The translations under genes were made by a program, and so were the position numbers. Below are positions 1 to 8,277 of a DNA stretch of 57,576 nucleotides, piece by piece; positions within the stretch are counted from its first letter, which is position 1; every line of letters starts with the position of its first letter. The notes below the pieces were generated by a model. The model saw only the letters and a list, made by a program, of their open reading frames with translations. It did not search any database and had not been told where the DNA came from. This DNA is from Bacillota bacterium (GTDB taxonomy: Bacteria > Bacillota > Clostridia > Lachnospirales > Lachnospiraceae), in the NCBI GenBank assembly GCA_902363515.1, contig CABJAN010000021.1, positions 1 to 57,576 on the forward strand. Direction: 5' to 3'.

Positions 1-21
1 AATTTTGCAAGTATTTTGAGA

Positions 22-48
22 AATAAAAAAAGCCTTATTTTAAGGCAT
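22..48 (-). terminator. Rho-independent terminator, minus strand
   Basis: On the minus strand a GCCTT/AAGGC stem with an AAAT loop is followed by a run of seven T. It lies just after, and overlaps, the stop of the VanZ-like remnant, so it was probably that gene's terminator. Confidence 0.6.
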
Positions 49-235
49 TTGTAAGTGGTAATATGTCATTTGTACTTCGAAAGAATATGGTGCTAACTTC
101 TAAAGACGGGATTTCATGACTTAAATTTCCGGATTCCACTCCGGTTTGTCCGGAAAAAGAAAAAATCAGATACATCATAGCAAGGGCAGGAAGAAAGGAA
201 AAGGGTTTTAATAAATAGATGATGAATTTTTTCAT
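35..235 (-). pseudogene. VanZ-like membrane protein, truncated remnant
   Basis: Reading from the ATG at 235 (preceded by AAGGACTGCTT as ribosome binding site), the first ~40 residues look like the start of a VanZ-family protein: a hydrophobic first helix followed by IFSFSGQTG and SGNLSHE. VanZ-like proteins of this group usually run to about 150 residues or more with four membrane segments. Here the resemblance ends after LSHEI, an unrelated tail of ~25 residues follows, and the frame closes inside a terminator hairpin at residue 66. I read this as a gene that lost its middle and C terminus by deletion. A short independent membrane peptide is the alternative. The family call rests on the N terminus only. 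Confidence 0.5.
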
Positions 236-361
236 AAGCAGTCCTTTCAAAGTTTGAAAAAATATTTGTGCAAAATACAGAATTTCCTTTTGCAGATTTC
301 CTAACAAAGGGTATCATTTTTTGTGGAAAATGTAAAGTTTTAGATTTTTTTGAAAAAGCCT

Positions 362-390
362 TTGACAAGAAAAGAAAAGGGGACTATACT
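362..390 (+). promoter_or_regulatory. Sigma-A promoter of the T-box leader
   Basis: TTGACA (362-367) and TATACT (385-390) are separated by 17 bases, a near-consensus housekeeping promoter. Transcription would start around 397, just ahead of the T-box stem I. Confidence 0.8.
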
Positions 391-414
391 GGGGAGCATA
401 AAATAAAAGAGAAA

Positions 415-700
415 CGGCAATGAAAAGAAGAGTACATTTTCGGAGGCGGCAAAGAGAGCTTCAGATGGTGAGAAGAAGTGCGTAGAAGAAAATGGAAGAT
501 GGTCTTGGAGCCTCGCACCGACTGCAGAATCTGCACAGGCTGCGATGGGAGCGCCCATTACAGCGCCAGGATATAAGAAATGCATGGCATTTCCGTATCT
601 GTCAGAGGTTTCTGGTTTACAGAAATGAAATAAGGTGGTACCACGAAGTAGATATACTCTCGTCCTTAGTGCTTTGAGCATGAGGATGGGAGTTTTTTTC
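415..700 (+). promoter_or_regulatory. T-box leader with attenuator
   Basis: A tRNA-sensing T-box leader. Recognisable parts are the AGTA motif (431-434), the GAGAGC distal element (454-459) with GGTG (467-470), the specifier-loop strand with GGAAGATGG (494-502) followed by CTTGGAG, and the hallmark T-box sequence AGGTGGTACCACG (632-644). An intrinsic terminator follows: ACTC..GTCCT (656-665) pairs with AGGAT.GGAGT (683-693), then seven T. Uncharged cognate tRNA should favour the antiterminator and allow transcription of the symporter. The specifier codon reads as AUG (499-501, Met) or UGG (500-502, Trp); I cannot settle this by eye. Confidence 0.88.
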
Positions 701-721
701 ATTGTCAAAAAGGAGGGGCAC

Positions 722-2056
722 ATGAGTAATCAAACTCAAACAAAAGAAAACGCGGCAAAATGGTCCGGCAGCCTGGGATTTATTATGGCGGCTGCAGGTT
801 CTGCTGTAGGAATGGGAAATCTGTGGAGATTTCCTATGCTGGTAGGTGAAAACGGAGGCGGAGCCTTTGTTCTGGTCTATCTCATCTGTATTTTTCTGGT
901 GGGAATTCCCATGATTATTGCAGAGGTCACCATTGGAAGAGCCGGGGGCAAGGATGCTTTTGGCAGTTATAAGGCACTGAACAAGAAATGGGGCGCAGTA
1001 GGAATCCTGGCGGTTATTACCAGCTTTATAGGGCTGTCCTACTATGCGGTCCTGGGTGGATGGGTAATCCGCTACATATTTGCTTCTGTTACAGGGGCAT
1101 CTGATAAAGGAACAGAGTTTTTCCAGAGCTTTACTGCAAATGCAGGAAGCCAGATTGTGTTTTATCTGATTTTTATGGTCATTACACTGCTGATTGTATT
1201 AAGAGGTGTTCAGAAGGGAATCGAAAATTCCTGTAAGATTATGATGCCTTTACTGGTAGTGTGTATGCTGGTGATTGTAGTACGTTCCTGTACATTGCCA
1301 GGGGCGGGCGCAGGAATTGAATTTTTCCTGAAACCGGATTTTTCCAAATTAACGCCAGACGCCTTTTTACAGGCATTGGGACAGGTATTCTTCTCTCTTT
1401 CCCTGGGAACAGGAGCAACCATCACTTATGGCGCCTATCTGGGAAAAGACCAGAAGATTGTAAAGAGCGCAGGAAGTATTGCATTTTTTGATACGCTGGT
1501 GGCTATGATTGCAGGATTTGCTATTCTGCCGGCAGTATTTGCCTTTGGATTTGACCCGGAAAGCGGTCCAAGTCTGATGTTTCAGACTTTGCCAACTGTT
1601 TTTGGAGAAATGCCTGGAGGAAAGATTTTTGGCCTGATTTTCTTTGTCTTGGTTCTTTTCGCGGCAGTTTCCACCAGTATTGCATACCTGGAGGTTGTGG
1701 TATCTTTTGCAGTAAATACCTTTAAAGTGTCCAGAGCAAAAGCAGCGGTGATTTTCAGTATTTTGATTACCTGTGTGGGAATCCCATGCGCGCTTAGCTT
1801 TGGGGTATGGAGTGACATCAAAATTGCGGGAAAAGGATTCTTTGACCTGGCAGATTATCTGGTTTCCAATGTTTCCCTGCCAATTGGAGGTATTCTGGCA
1901 TGTATTTTCATTGGATGGGTATGGAAAACAGATAACGCAGTAAAAGAAATCACAAATGACGGAAAAGTAAAGTTTAAACTTGCTCCGGTGTGGTCAGCTT
2001 TGATTAAATTCGTACTTCCGGTACTGATTGCGGCGGTATTTGTAACATCCTTATAA
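722..2056 (+). CDS. Sodium-dependent amino-acid symporter (NSS/SNF family)
   Basis: A 444-residue polytopic membrane protein of the neurotransmitter:sodium symporter family, which couples amino-acid uptake to Na+ entry (LeuT fold). The family signature is clear near the N terminus: GSAVGMGNLWRFPML in the first helix, then GGGAFVLVYLICIFLVGIPM. Ten or eleven further hydrophobic segments follow, as usual for bacterial members. The start at 722 was chosen because AAGGAGGGGCAC lies directly upstream; a longer frame extends into the T-box and is not used. The T-box implies that the substrate is the amino acid of the specifier codon, methionine or tryptophan. The gene is alone between the leader and a strong terminator. 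Confidence 0.9.
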   Translation: MSNQTQTKENAAKWSGSLGFIMAAAGSAVGMGNLWRFPMLVGENGGGAFVLVYLICIFLVGIPMIIAEVTIGRAGGKDAFGSYKALNKKWGAVGILAVITSFIGLSYYAVLGGWVIRYIFASVTGASDKGTEFFQSFTANAGSQIVFYLIFMVITLLIVLRGVQKGIENSCKIMMPLLVVCMLVIVVRSCTLPGAGAGIEFFLKPDFSKLTPDAFLQALGQVFFSLSLGTGATITYGAYLGKDQKIVKSAGSIAFFDTLVAMIAGFAILPAVFAFGFDPESGPSLMFQTLPTVFGEMPGGKIFGLIFFVLVLFAAVSTSIAYLEVVVSFAVNTFKVSRAKAAVIFSILITCVGIPCALSFGVWSDIKIAGKGFFDLADYLVSNVSLPIGGILACIFIGWVWKTDNAVKEITNDGKVKFKLAPVWSALIKFVLPVLIAAVFVTSL

Positions 2057-2061
2057 AATTG

Positions 2062-2090
2062 AAAGCTGTCTCATGAGACAGCTTTTATTT
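2062..2090 (+). terminator. Rho-independent terminator
   Basis: AAAGCTGTCTCATGAGACAGCTTTTATTTT forms a tight perfect hairpin with a U-rich tail, right after the symporter stop codon. Confidence 0.9.
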
Positions 2091-2161
2091 TGGGGTAGTA
2101 AAAATGGGGGGAATGGGGTATAATCGAAGGAAGTGAAAAGCAACAGAGAAAGGAAAAAAGT

Positions 2162-3013
2162 ATGAGTTTAGCAGATGATTTGTTTATTCATATGTGCCAT
2201 GATATTTTGGAAAATGGAACAGATACACAAGGTGAAAAGGTGCGTCCTAAATGGGAAGATACAGGAGAATTTGCTTATACAATTAAGCGATTTGGGATTG
2301 TGAATCGCTATGATCTGAGAAAAGAATTTCCAGCGCTGACTCTTAGGAAAACAGCACTCAAAAGCTGTATGGATGAAATTCTTTGGATTTATCAGAAAAA
2401 ATCCAATAATATTAAAGACTTAAAGCCACATATTTGGGATGCCTGGGCAGATGAAAGTGGTTCCATTGGAACTTGTTATGGGGATGTTGTAGGACGGAAA
2501 TTCCTGTACAAAGGTGAGCAAGTAGACCAGATGGATTATGTATTAAAGCAGCTGAAAGAAAATCCCTATAGCAGAAGGATTATGACGAATCTTTATCAGT
2601 TTGAATATCTTCACAGTGGATCCTTGGATCCTTGCTGTTATAGTATGACATATAATGTGACGAAAGAAAAAAATAGTGAGAAACTGGTTTTAAATGGTGT
2701 ATTAAATCAGCGTTCCCAGGATGTATTGGCGGCTAATAACTGGAATGTTTGTCAGTATGCCCTTCTTTTAATGATGGTAGCCCAGGTAAATGATATGGTT
2801 CCTGGTGAATTGGTGCATGTGATTGCAGATGCCCATATTTATGACCGTCATGTAGATGCAGTGCGGGAATTGATTACAAGAGAGACTTATCCAGCACCCA
2901 AAGTTTCCTTGAATCCAGAAATAAAGGATTTTTATGATTTTACCACAGCGGATTTGATTGTGGAAAACTATGAAGCAGGACCACAGATTACGAATATACC
3001 TATTGCAGTGTAA
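2162..3013 (+). CDS. thyA: Thymidylate synthase (ThyA, Bacillus/phage phi3T type)
   Basis: Converts dUMP and methylenetetrahydrofolate to dTMP and dihydrofolate. The 283-residue protein resembles the long ThyA form of Bacillus subtilis and phage phi3T rather than the E. coli type: LWIYQKKSNN, HIWDAWADESGSIG, the catalytic cysteine in LDPCCYS, QRSQDVLAANNWN, and HIYDRHV near residue 232. The usual PCH after the nucleophile is replaced by PCC; the B. subtilis type also lacks this His. A TATAAT at 2119-2124 probably serves as the -10 box, and AAAGGAAAAAAGT precedes the ATG. It is followed after 14 bases by dihydrofolate reductase, which recycles the dihydrofolate it produces. Confidence 0.95.
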   Translation: MSLADDLFIHMCHDILENGTDTQGEKVRPKWEDTGEFAYTIKRFGIVNRYDLRKEFPALTLRKTALKSCMDEILWIYQKKSNNIKDLKPHIWDAWADESGSIGTCYGDVVGRKFLYKGEQVDQMDYVLKQLKENPYSRRIMTNLYQFEYLHSGSLDPCCYSMTYNVTKEKNSEKLVLNGVLNQRSQDVLAANNWNVCQYALLLMMVAQVNDMVPGELVHVIADAHIYDRHVDAVRELITRETYPAPKVSLNPEIKDFYDFTTADLIVENYEAGPQITNIPIAV

Positions 3014-3027
3014 GAAGGAGGAAAAAG

Positions 3028-3519
3028 ATGAATTTAATTGTAGCAGCAGATGCTAATTGGGGAATCGGGAGAGAGAATAAACTATTGGTTAGTATTCCGG
3101 CAGATATGAAGTTTTTTAGAACTACAACCACAGGAAAAGTAGTCATTATGGGAAGGAAGACCTTAGAAAGTTTTCCAGGAGGTCTTCCGCTAAAAAACAG
3201 AGTGAATATCGTTATTAGCAGAGATAAAAATTATCAGGTGAAAGATGCTGTTGTGGTGCACAGTATAGAAGAAGCACTGGAAGAAGTAAAAAAATATAAA
3301 AAACAAGATGTATATGTCATTGGGGGAGACAGTATTTATAAGCAAATGCTTCCTTATTGTAACAAAGCTCATGTGACAAAAATTGATTTTGCCTATGAAG
3401 CAGATACCTTTTTCCCTAATTTAGATGAAGATGAACAGTGGGAAATAACAGAAAGAAGTGAAGAACAGACCTATTTTGATCTTGAGTATGAATTTAGAAC
3501 TTACGAGAGAAGAAAATAA
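3028..3519 (+). CDS. folA: Dihydrofolate reductase
   Basis: NADPH-dependent reduction of dihydrofolate to tetrahydrofolate, needed to regenerate the cofactor spent by ThyA just upstream. The 163-residue protein has the expected length. It begins MNLIVAADANWGIGRENKLL and carries IPADMKFFRTTT (with the family's active-site acidic residue in the Asp of PADM), VVIMGRKTLESFP, VIGGDSIYKQMLP and a C-terminal YEADTFFP strand. AGAAGGAGGAAAAAG is a strong ribosome binding site. thyA and folA form a two-gene operon. Confidence 0.96.
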   Translation: MNLIVAADANWGIGRENKLLVSIPADMKFFRTTTTGKVVIMGRKTLESFPGGLPLKNRVNIVISRDKNYQVKDAVVVHSIEEALEEVKKYKKQDVYVIGGDSIYKQMLPYCNKAHVTKIDFAYEADTFFPNLDEDEQWEITERSEEQTYFDLEYEFRTYERRK

Positions 3520-3536
3520 AAAATGGATAAATCTCG

Positions 3537-3565
3537 TAGACAGATGTTATTATAAATGTTATAAT
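3537..3565 (+). promoter_or_regulatory. Promoter of the cobalamin leader
   Basis: TAGACA (3537-3542) and a perfect TATAAT (3560-3565) with a 17-base spacer, about 30 bases ahead of the riboswitch. Confidence 0.65.
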
Positions 3566-3596
3566 GACACGGAATAAAATTGAATAGGAAAAACGG

Positions 3597-3835
3597 AAAT
3601 GGTATCTATGAAGAGAATCATAGATTTAAAAGGGAATGTAGTGAAAGTCTGCAGCAGCCTAACTTTACTGTAACCGTCGTACCTCTATTTACAATGTAAA
3701 TACATATCCACTGGGAAATCCCGGGAAGGAAAATAGAGATATTCTAGTTTTTAGAAGCTTCGGAAGCCAGGAGACCTGCCTTGTCTGTCGGCATAATTTT
3801 CGGTAGGGGAAATTAGGTGCTATGTTTCTTTGGGT
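3597..3835 (+). promoter_or_regulatory. Cobalamin (B12) riboswitch
   Basis: The conserved core is readable: AAAAGGGAATGTAGTGAAAGTC (from about 3628), GCAGC, ACTGTAACCG, TCCACTGGGAAATCCCGGGAAGG, and the B12 box GCCAGGAGACCTGCC (3766-3780). Adenosyl- or methylcobalamin binding should sequester the expression platform and lower expression of the downstream transporter, here probably through the terminator at 3843-3875. It fills most of the 396-base gap between folA and the transporter operon. The outer limits are approximate. Confidence 0.9.
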
Positions 3836-3842
3836 TCCTTAT

Positions 3843-3875
3843 AATCTTGCGCGAAAATGTGCAAGATTTTTTTGT
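3843..3875 (+). terminator. Riboswitch-linked terminator
   Basis: AATCTTGC (3843-3850) pairs with GCAAGATT (3861-3868), followed by a run of T. It sits between the riboswitch and the ribosome binding site of the solute-binding protein, so it is the likely OFF-state terminator. Confidence 0.8.
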
Positions 3876-3915
3876 TCAATAATCAATTTTAAACACAAAA
3901 AAGGAGAACAGAACA

Positions 3916-5547
3916 ATGAAAAAAAGGGACCTAAAAAAACGAGTGTTAGCAGTGACATTGACATTTGGCTGTGTAGCGAGCATGTTACTTGGAGGTTGTG
4001 GACAGTCAGAGCGTAATGCAGGCATAAAAGAAGAGGTAAAAGAAGAGAAGCAGGAAGAAAAAGATTTACCATCAGATGAAAATAAAAACGAAACGGAAAT
4101 GATGGTATTTGGTGCTGCTAGAAATCAGGCATTAGATGATTATGGGATAGTAAATGGCTGTTTCAAACAGCTTGGTGTATGGGAGTCTTTGATTACCACA
4201 GACGATGACGGCTCACCGGCGCCGGAACTTGCAGAATCTTGGGAATCCAATGAAAATTGCACTGAATGGATTTTTCATTTAATGGATGGTGTGACATTCT
4301 CTGATGGAGAAAAATTTAATGCAGATGCAGTGGTGGATAATTATAACCGTTACACGCATGGCACAGAAGGATTGGATATGAGTAATTATTATCCAGGTCT
4401 GGAAAAAGTGGAAAAAGTAGATGATAAAACAGTAAAGATGACATTTGCAGAACCGATTCCAACACTCTTATACAATATGACAAATTATAACAGTGTTATT
4501 TTGAGCCCGGCATGTTTTGAAGAAGAGACAGGGCTTTTAAAGAAGTATCCGATTGGAACGGGACGATACATATTAAAAGAAGTAGTGATGGATCAGTATG
4601 TAATTATTGAGAGAAATGATAATTATTATGGAGATCCGGCAAAAGTCAAAAATATCCAAGTGAAGGTAATACCAGATGCAAATACTCGTTACTCAGCATT
4701 ACAGGCAGGAGAAATTTTAGGTGTATTTGATTTGGGTGCAATTCAGCCTCTTCAGGCAAAAGAATTATGCAAAGATGAACGATTTGAGGCCTTTCCTGTA
4801 CGAGGAACGTTGGTGCATTATTTGTACTTAAATGGAACAGAATTTCCATTTAATGATTACCGTATGAGGAAAGCAATTGACCTTATGATTGACAGACAGG
4901 TTTTAGTGGATGAGTTTTATGATGGATACGGAATTCCCACTACAAATATTTTAAGCAATTCCTCACCGTTTTATAAAGAGACTCCAATTGAACACAATGT
5001 AGAAGAAGCCAAAAAACTGGCAAAAGAAGTATTGGGAGATCAAAGATTTACTGCAAAAACATTGATTCGTACTAAAGACATCAGTCGTTATCCTTATAAA
5101 GAAGAAGCAGAGTATATGCAGTCTGTGTTTGCAGAATTGGGCATTGATATGGAGATTGAAATTTATGATGAAGCTACTGTTACCGATATGCGCAAACAGG
5201 GAGATTATAGTATTAGTTTAGCAATGAGAAGTATGCCAAGTAGCGAGCCATTTTCTATGTTGGAATCTTATATGGCTAGTGATGGTGGAAATAATATTGG
5301 ACAGCACTTGGGATATCACAATGAGCACGTAGATGAATTGATCCAGCAGGCAAAACAGGAAATGGATATGGATAAGAGAAAAGTAATTTATGACGAATTG
5401 CAAGATATTTGCACAGCAGAATTGCCGTTAGTATCTTTGTTCCATGAACAGGCGGTTTACGCATATAACAAATCTCAAATTAAAGGATTCAATAATAATC
5501 CGTATCAGTCTGGCAAATTATTTAAAGACGTAGAATGGGTTAAATAG
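3916..5547 (+). CDS. NikA/DppA-family solute-binding lipoprotein
   Basis: Extracytoplasmic solute-binding protein of the peptide/nickel/opine ABC family (SBP_bac_5), 543 residues. It has a lipoprotein signal peptide with lipobox LGGC at about residues 26-29 and a charged Glu/Lys linker. The mature protein shows LGVWESLITTDDDGSPAPEL, AESWE, WIFHLMDGVTFSDGEKFNADAV and PIGTGRY, all typical of the family, and is closest in feel to NikA-type proteins. AAAAAAGGAGAACAGAACA precedes the ATG. It heads a five-gene operon of binding protein, two permeases and two ATPases under a B12 riboswitch. In bacteria, Nik-type importers under B12 control are predicted cobalt transporters, so cobalt or a cobalt chelate is the likely substrate; nickel or a peptide remains possible. 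Confidence 0.85.
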   Translation: MKKRDLKKRVLAVTLTFGCVASMLLGGCGQSERNAGIKEEVKEEKQEEKDLPSDENKNETEMMVFGAARNQALDDYGIVNGCFKQLGVWESLITTDDDGSPAPELAESWESNENCTEWIFHLMDGVTFSDGEKFNADAVVDNYNRYTHGTEGLDMSNYYPGLEKVEKVDDKTVKMTFAEPIPTLLYNMTNYNSVILSPACFEEETGLLKKYPIGTGRYILKEVVMDQYVIIERNDNYYGDPAKVKNIQVKVIPDANTRYSALQAGEILGVFDLGAIQPLQAKELCKDERFEAFPVRGTLVHYLYLNGTEFPFNDYRMRKAIDLMIDRQVLVDEFYDGYGIPTTNILSNSSPFYKETPIEHNVEEAKKLAKEVLGDQRFTAKTLIRTKDISRYPYKEEAEYMQSVFAELGIDMEIEIYDEATVTDMRKQGDYSISLAMRSMPSSEPFSMLESYMASDGGNNIGQHLGYHNEHVDELIQQAKQEMDMDKRKVIYDELQDICTAELPLVSLFHEQAVYAYNKSQIKGFNNNPYQSGKLFKDVEWVK

Positions 5548-5562
5548 AGGAAGGCTGGGTAT

Positions 5563-6510
5563 ATGGAGATTATCAAATACCTTGGAAAAAGGATAGTATC
5601 TCTGGTGATTGTTTTGTTTGGAATTTCTTTGGTTGCTTTTTTTCTAGGCACAGCATCACCGGGAGACCCGGCCGAAGAAGTATTGAGACGCAATGGAGTC
5701 GAACTTCCTACGGAGCAGCAGTTAGAAGATATGAGAGAAGAATTAGGGTTTAACAGACCATGGATTGAACGATATTTGGATTGGTTGGAAAATGCTCTTC
5801 ATGGAAATCTTGGAACTTCTTTTTTTGATAGAAGGGATGTGGGTGATGAGATTGCTCGGAGACTTCCAATGACATTGCGCTTATCTTTTCTTGCAATGGC
5901 AATGACTATATGTATGGGAATAGGAACTGGAATATTCATGGCGTTGAATCGTAACAAAATCACAGATAAAGTTCTAAGAGGTGTATCGATACTGTTGCTG
6001 TCTGTACCTGGATTTTGGCTGGCTTTGTTTTTGATTTTAATTTTTTCTGAAAAACTCCGCCTCCTTCCAACCAGTGGATATAGTGGCTGGCAAAGTTTGC
6101 TTATGCCAGCCTTTGTTTTATCCAGTTCAACCATTGGTGTTACTGCAAGATTGACAAGAGGTTCTTTGTTAAAAGAACTTGGAGAGCAGTATATTCTGGT
6201 AGCTAATTCAAAAGGAATGACTGACCGTAAAGTTATTATAAAGCATGCATTACAAAATTCTTTGATTCCTATTATTACTGTCTTGGGAAATTACTTTGGA
6301 GGTATTTTAGGCGGGTCGGCAATTATAGAATCTGTATTTGCACTTCCTGGACTTGGAAGTTATGTTCTTTCGGCAATTGAAGGGAGAGATTATTTTGTGG
6401 TACAGGGCTATGTTCTATTTAGTGGCTGTATTTATGTGCTTGTTACACTACTGATTGATTTACTTTACCTATTTATAAATCCCAAAATTAGACAGGGGGC
6501 AGGATTATGA
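5563..6510 (+). CDS. NikB/DppB-type ABC permease
   Basis: Inner-membrane permease of the peptide/nickel ABC family, 315 residues. The N-terminal helix plus SPGDPAEEVL and the loop LGFNRPWIERYLDWLENALHGNLGTSF are family hallmarks. The EAA-type cytoplasmic loop that contacts the ATPase is near EQYILVANSKGMTDRKVIIKHALQN, and the end has ESVFALPGLGSYVLSAI. It follows the binding protein after 15 bases with GAGGAAGG as ribosome binding site, and overlaps the next permease by four bases, so the two are translationally coupled. Confidence 0.9.
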   Translation: MEIIKYLGKRIVSLVIVLFGISLVAFFLGTASPGDPAEEVLRRNGVELPTEQQLEDMREELGFNRPWIERYLDWLENALHGNLGTSFFDRRDVGDEIARRLPMTLRLSFLAMAMTICMGIGTGIFMALNRNKITDKVLRGVSILLLSVPGFWLALFLILIFSEKLRLLPTSGYSGWQSLLMPAFVLSSSTIGVTARLTRGSLLKELGEQYILVANSKGMTDRKVIIKHALQNSLIPIITVLGNYFGGILGGSAIIESVFALPGLGSYVLSAIEGRDYFVVQGYVLFSGCIYVLVTLLIDLLYLFINPKIRQGAGL

Positions 6511-7331
6511 AAAAGTGGAAAATAAGTGAACTGCTTCCGTTTATTATGTTAGGAATTATTATAATAGTTAGCGTATTTGCACCTGTTCTTGCACCGTATG
6601 ATCCAAATGCGACAGATATGAGCGCTCGTTTTGTGGGAATGTCATCGAAACATCTTTTGGGTACAGATAGCCTTGGACGAGATCTTTTCAGTAGAATTCT
6701 TTATGGAGGGAGACAGTCCATATTACTGGCAGTAGCAGCAACTGCACTTTCTATGTGCTTAGGAATGATTTTGGGAATGATTTCAGGTTATTTTGGCGGT
6801 GTGCCAGATTTGGTGATTACAACGATTTCTAACATTTTTCAAGGACTTCCAGGAATGACTATGATGATTGCGATTGCAGGAATTTTAGGCCCTGGGGTTG
6901 AGAATATGCTGCTTTCGCTTGTGGTGACTTCATGGGTTAGCTTTTCCAGATTAGTTCGTGGAGAAGTGATGCGTGTAAAGGAAGCAGATTATATTGAAGG
7001 AATACAAAGTATGGGAGCGGGAAAAATAAGAATTTTATTCCTTCATGTTTTGCCTAATATTATTGGGAATCTGATTATTGTATATACTACTAAAGTGGGT
7101 AGAGTGGTACTATCTGTAGCAGGACTGAGCTATTTAGGATTGGGAATTCAGCCCCCCACGCCTGATTGGGGAGTTATGATAAATGATGCAAGAATGTATT
7201 TTCGAAGTTATCAACATTTGCTTTTTGCACCTGGCATTTGCATTATATTATTATCACTCAGCATTAATCTGATTGGTGATGTACTAAGAGACAAACTGGA
7301 TGCCAAAAATCAGGAATTTAGGGAGTATTGA
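6507..7331 (+). CDS. NikC/DppC-type ABC permease
   Basis: Second permease subunit, 274 residues, with the DppC/NikC landmarks: APVLAPYDPN, HLLGTDSLGRDLFSRILYGG, the coupling loop VKEADYIEGIQSMGAGKIRILFLHVLPN, and LSYLGLGIQPPTPDWGVMINDA. Its ATG overlaps the stop of the upstream permease. It forms the transmembrane channel as a heterodimer with the preceding subunit. Confidence 0.92.
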   Translation: MKKWKISELLPFIMLGIIIIVSVFAPVLAPYDPNATDMSARFVGMSSKHLLGTDSLGRDLFSRILYGGRQSILLAVAATALSMCLGMILGMISGYFGGVPDLVITTISNIFQGLPGMTMMIAIAGILGPGVENMLLSLVVTSWVSFSRLVRGEVMRVKEADYIEGIQSMGAGKIRILFLHVLPNIIGNLIIVYTTKVGRVVLSVAGLSYLGLGIQPPTPDWGVMINDARMYFRSYQHLLFAPGICIILLSLSINLIGDVLRDKLDAKNQEFREY

Positions 7332-7332
7332 T

Positions 7333-8277
7333 ATGGTAGAAGATATTCGTTTTGAAGACTTTCATGTTGAATTTCCGGGAAAAGATGGAACAGCAACTGT
7401 AGCAAATCATATTTCAGTTACTTTCGAAAAAGGGAAAATAACAGGACTGATTGGGGAAAGCGGCAGCGGGAAATCTATTCTTGGGATGTCCATTCTAAGA
7501 TTGCTTCCTGGAAGTGCAAAGGTACATGGGCATTGTTATTATGGTGATGAAGATTTATTTTTAGTGGATATGAAACGTATGCGGCAAATAAGAGGAAAGG
7601 AAATTGCAGTGATTCCTCAAAACCCATCGGAAGCTTTAAATCCAATTCGAAAAATAGGAAATCAGTTAACTGAAGCTTTATTGGAACATCATTTGTTACA
7701 AAAGAAGCCGGCCCAAGAAAGGGTCAGTCAGATTTTATCATGTTTTGGATTTCAGGAAGCAAATGAGATTATGAGTAAGTATTCTTTTGAGATGAGCGGC
7801 GGTATGAATCAAAGGGTTATTTCTGTGTTAGGACTGGCATGTAAACCGAACTGGTTAATTGCAGACGAGCCCACAAAAGGTTTAGATGCCATTGTTCGAA
7901 ATCAAGTTCTGGATGTGTTAAAAAAGGCTGCCAAAGAAACGACAGGAAGCATGCTGGTCATTACACATGATTTAAAACTGGCAGAAAGATTGTGTGATAA
8001 TATTTGTGTTTTGTATGCAGGTAATATTTTAGAACAGGGAAAAGGAAAAGAAATTTTCGAAGAACCAAAGCATCCTTATACACAAGGCTTATTTCTATCT
8101 ATGCCAGACAGGGGGATGCATCCTATAAAAGGCTATGCTTCGGAAAGAAACGGAGCCATAAATAGATGCCCGTTTGCGGAGCGATGTTCCTATAAAATGG
8201 ATATATGCGAAGCCGAGTTTCCACCAGAAATATCTATAAGTGAGACAAGAAAAGTGAGGTGTTTTCTATATGCTTGA
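7333..8277 (+). CDS. NikD/DppD-type ABC ATPase
   Basis: First ATP-binding subunit, 314 residues. Walker A is GESGSGKS, the signature is MSGGMNQRV, Walker B is LIADEPT and the switch His is in VITHD. The C terminus carries the oligopeptide/nickel extension with a Cys cluster, CPFAERCSYKMDIC. The ATG at 7333 is used because GGGAGT lies just before it and it starts one base after the permease stop; the frame upstream overlaps the permease. Confidence 0.92.
   Translation: MVEDIRFEDFHVEFPGKDGTATVANHISVTFEKGKITGLIGESGSGKSILGMSILRLLPGSAKVHGHCYYGDEDLFLVDMKRMRQIRGKEIAVIPQNPSEALNPIRKIGNQLTEALLEHHLLQKKPAQERVSQILSCFGFQEANEIMSKYSFEMSGGMNQRVISVLGLACKPNWLIADEPTKGLDAIVRNQVLDVLKKAAKETTGSMLVITHDLKLAERLCDNICVLYAGNILEQGKGKEIFEEPKHPYTQGLFLSMPDRGMHPIKGYASERNGAINRCPFAERCSYKMDICEAEFPPEISISETRKVRCFLYA

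Noticed and set aside
2632..2652. Loss of the thymidylate synthase active site (PCC in place of PCH)
   Set aside because: The nucleophilic Cys is kept, and the Bacillus/phi3T-type enzymes also lack this His, so it is normal for the subtype.
3597..3835. A nickel/cobalt (NiCo) or T-box leader before the Nik-type importer
   Set aside because: The B12 box and the core of a cobalamin riboswitch are clearly present; neither T-box nor NiCo motifs are.
4646..5464. Minus-strand open frames opposite the NikA-like gene
   Set aside because: They are shadows of a strongly coding plus-strand gene and have no start signals.
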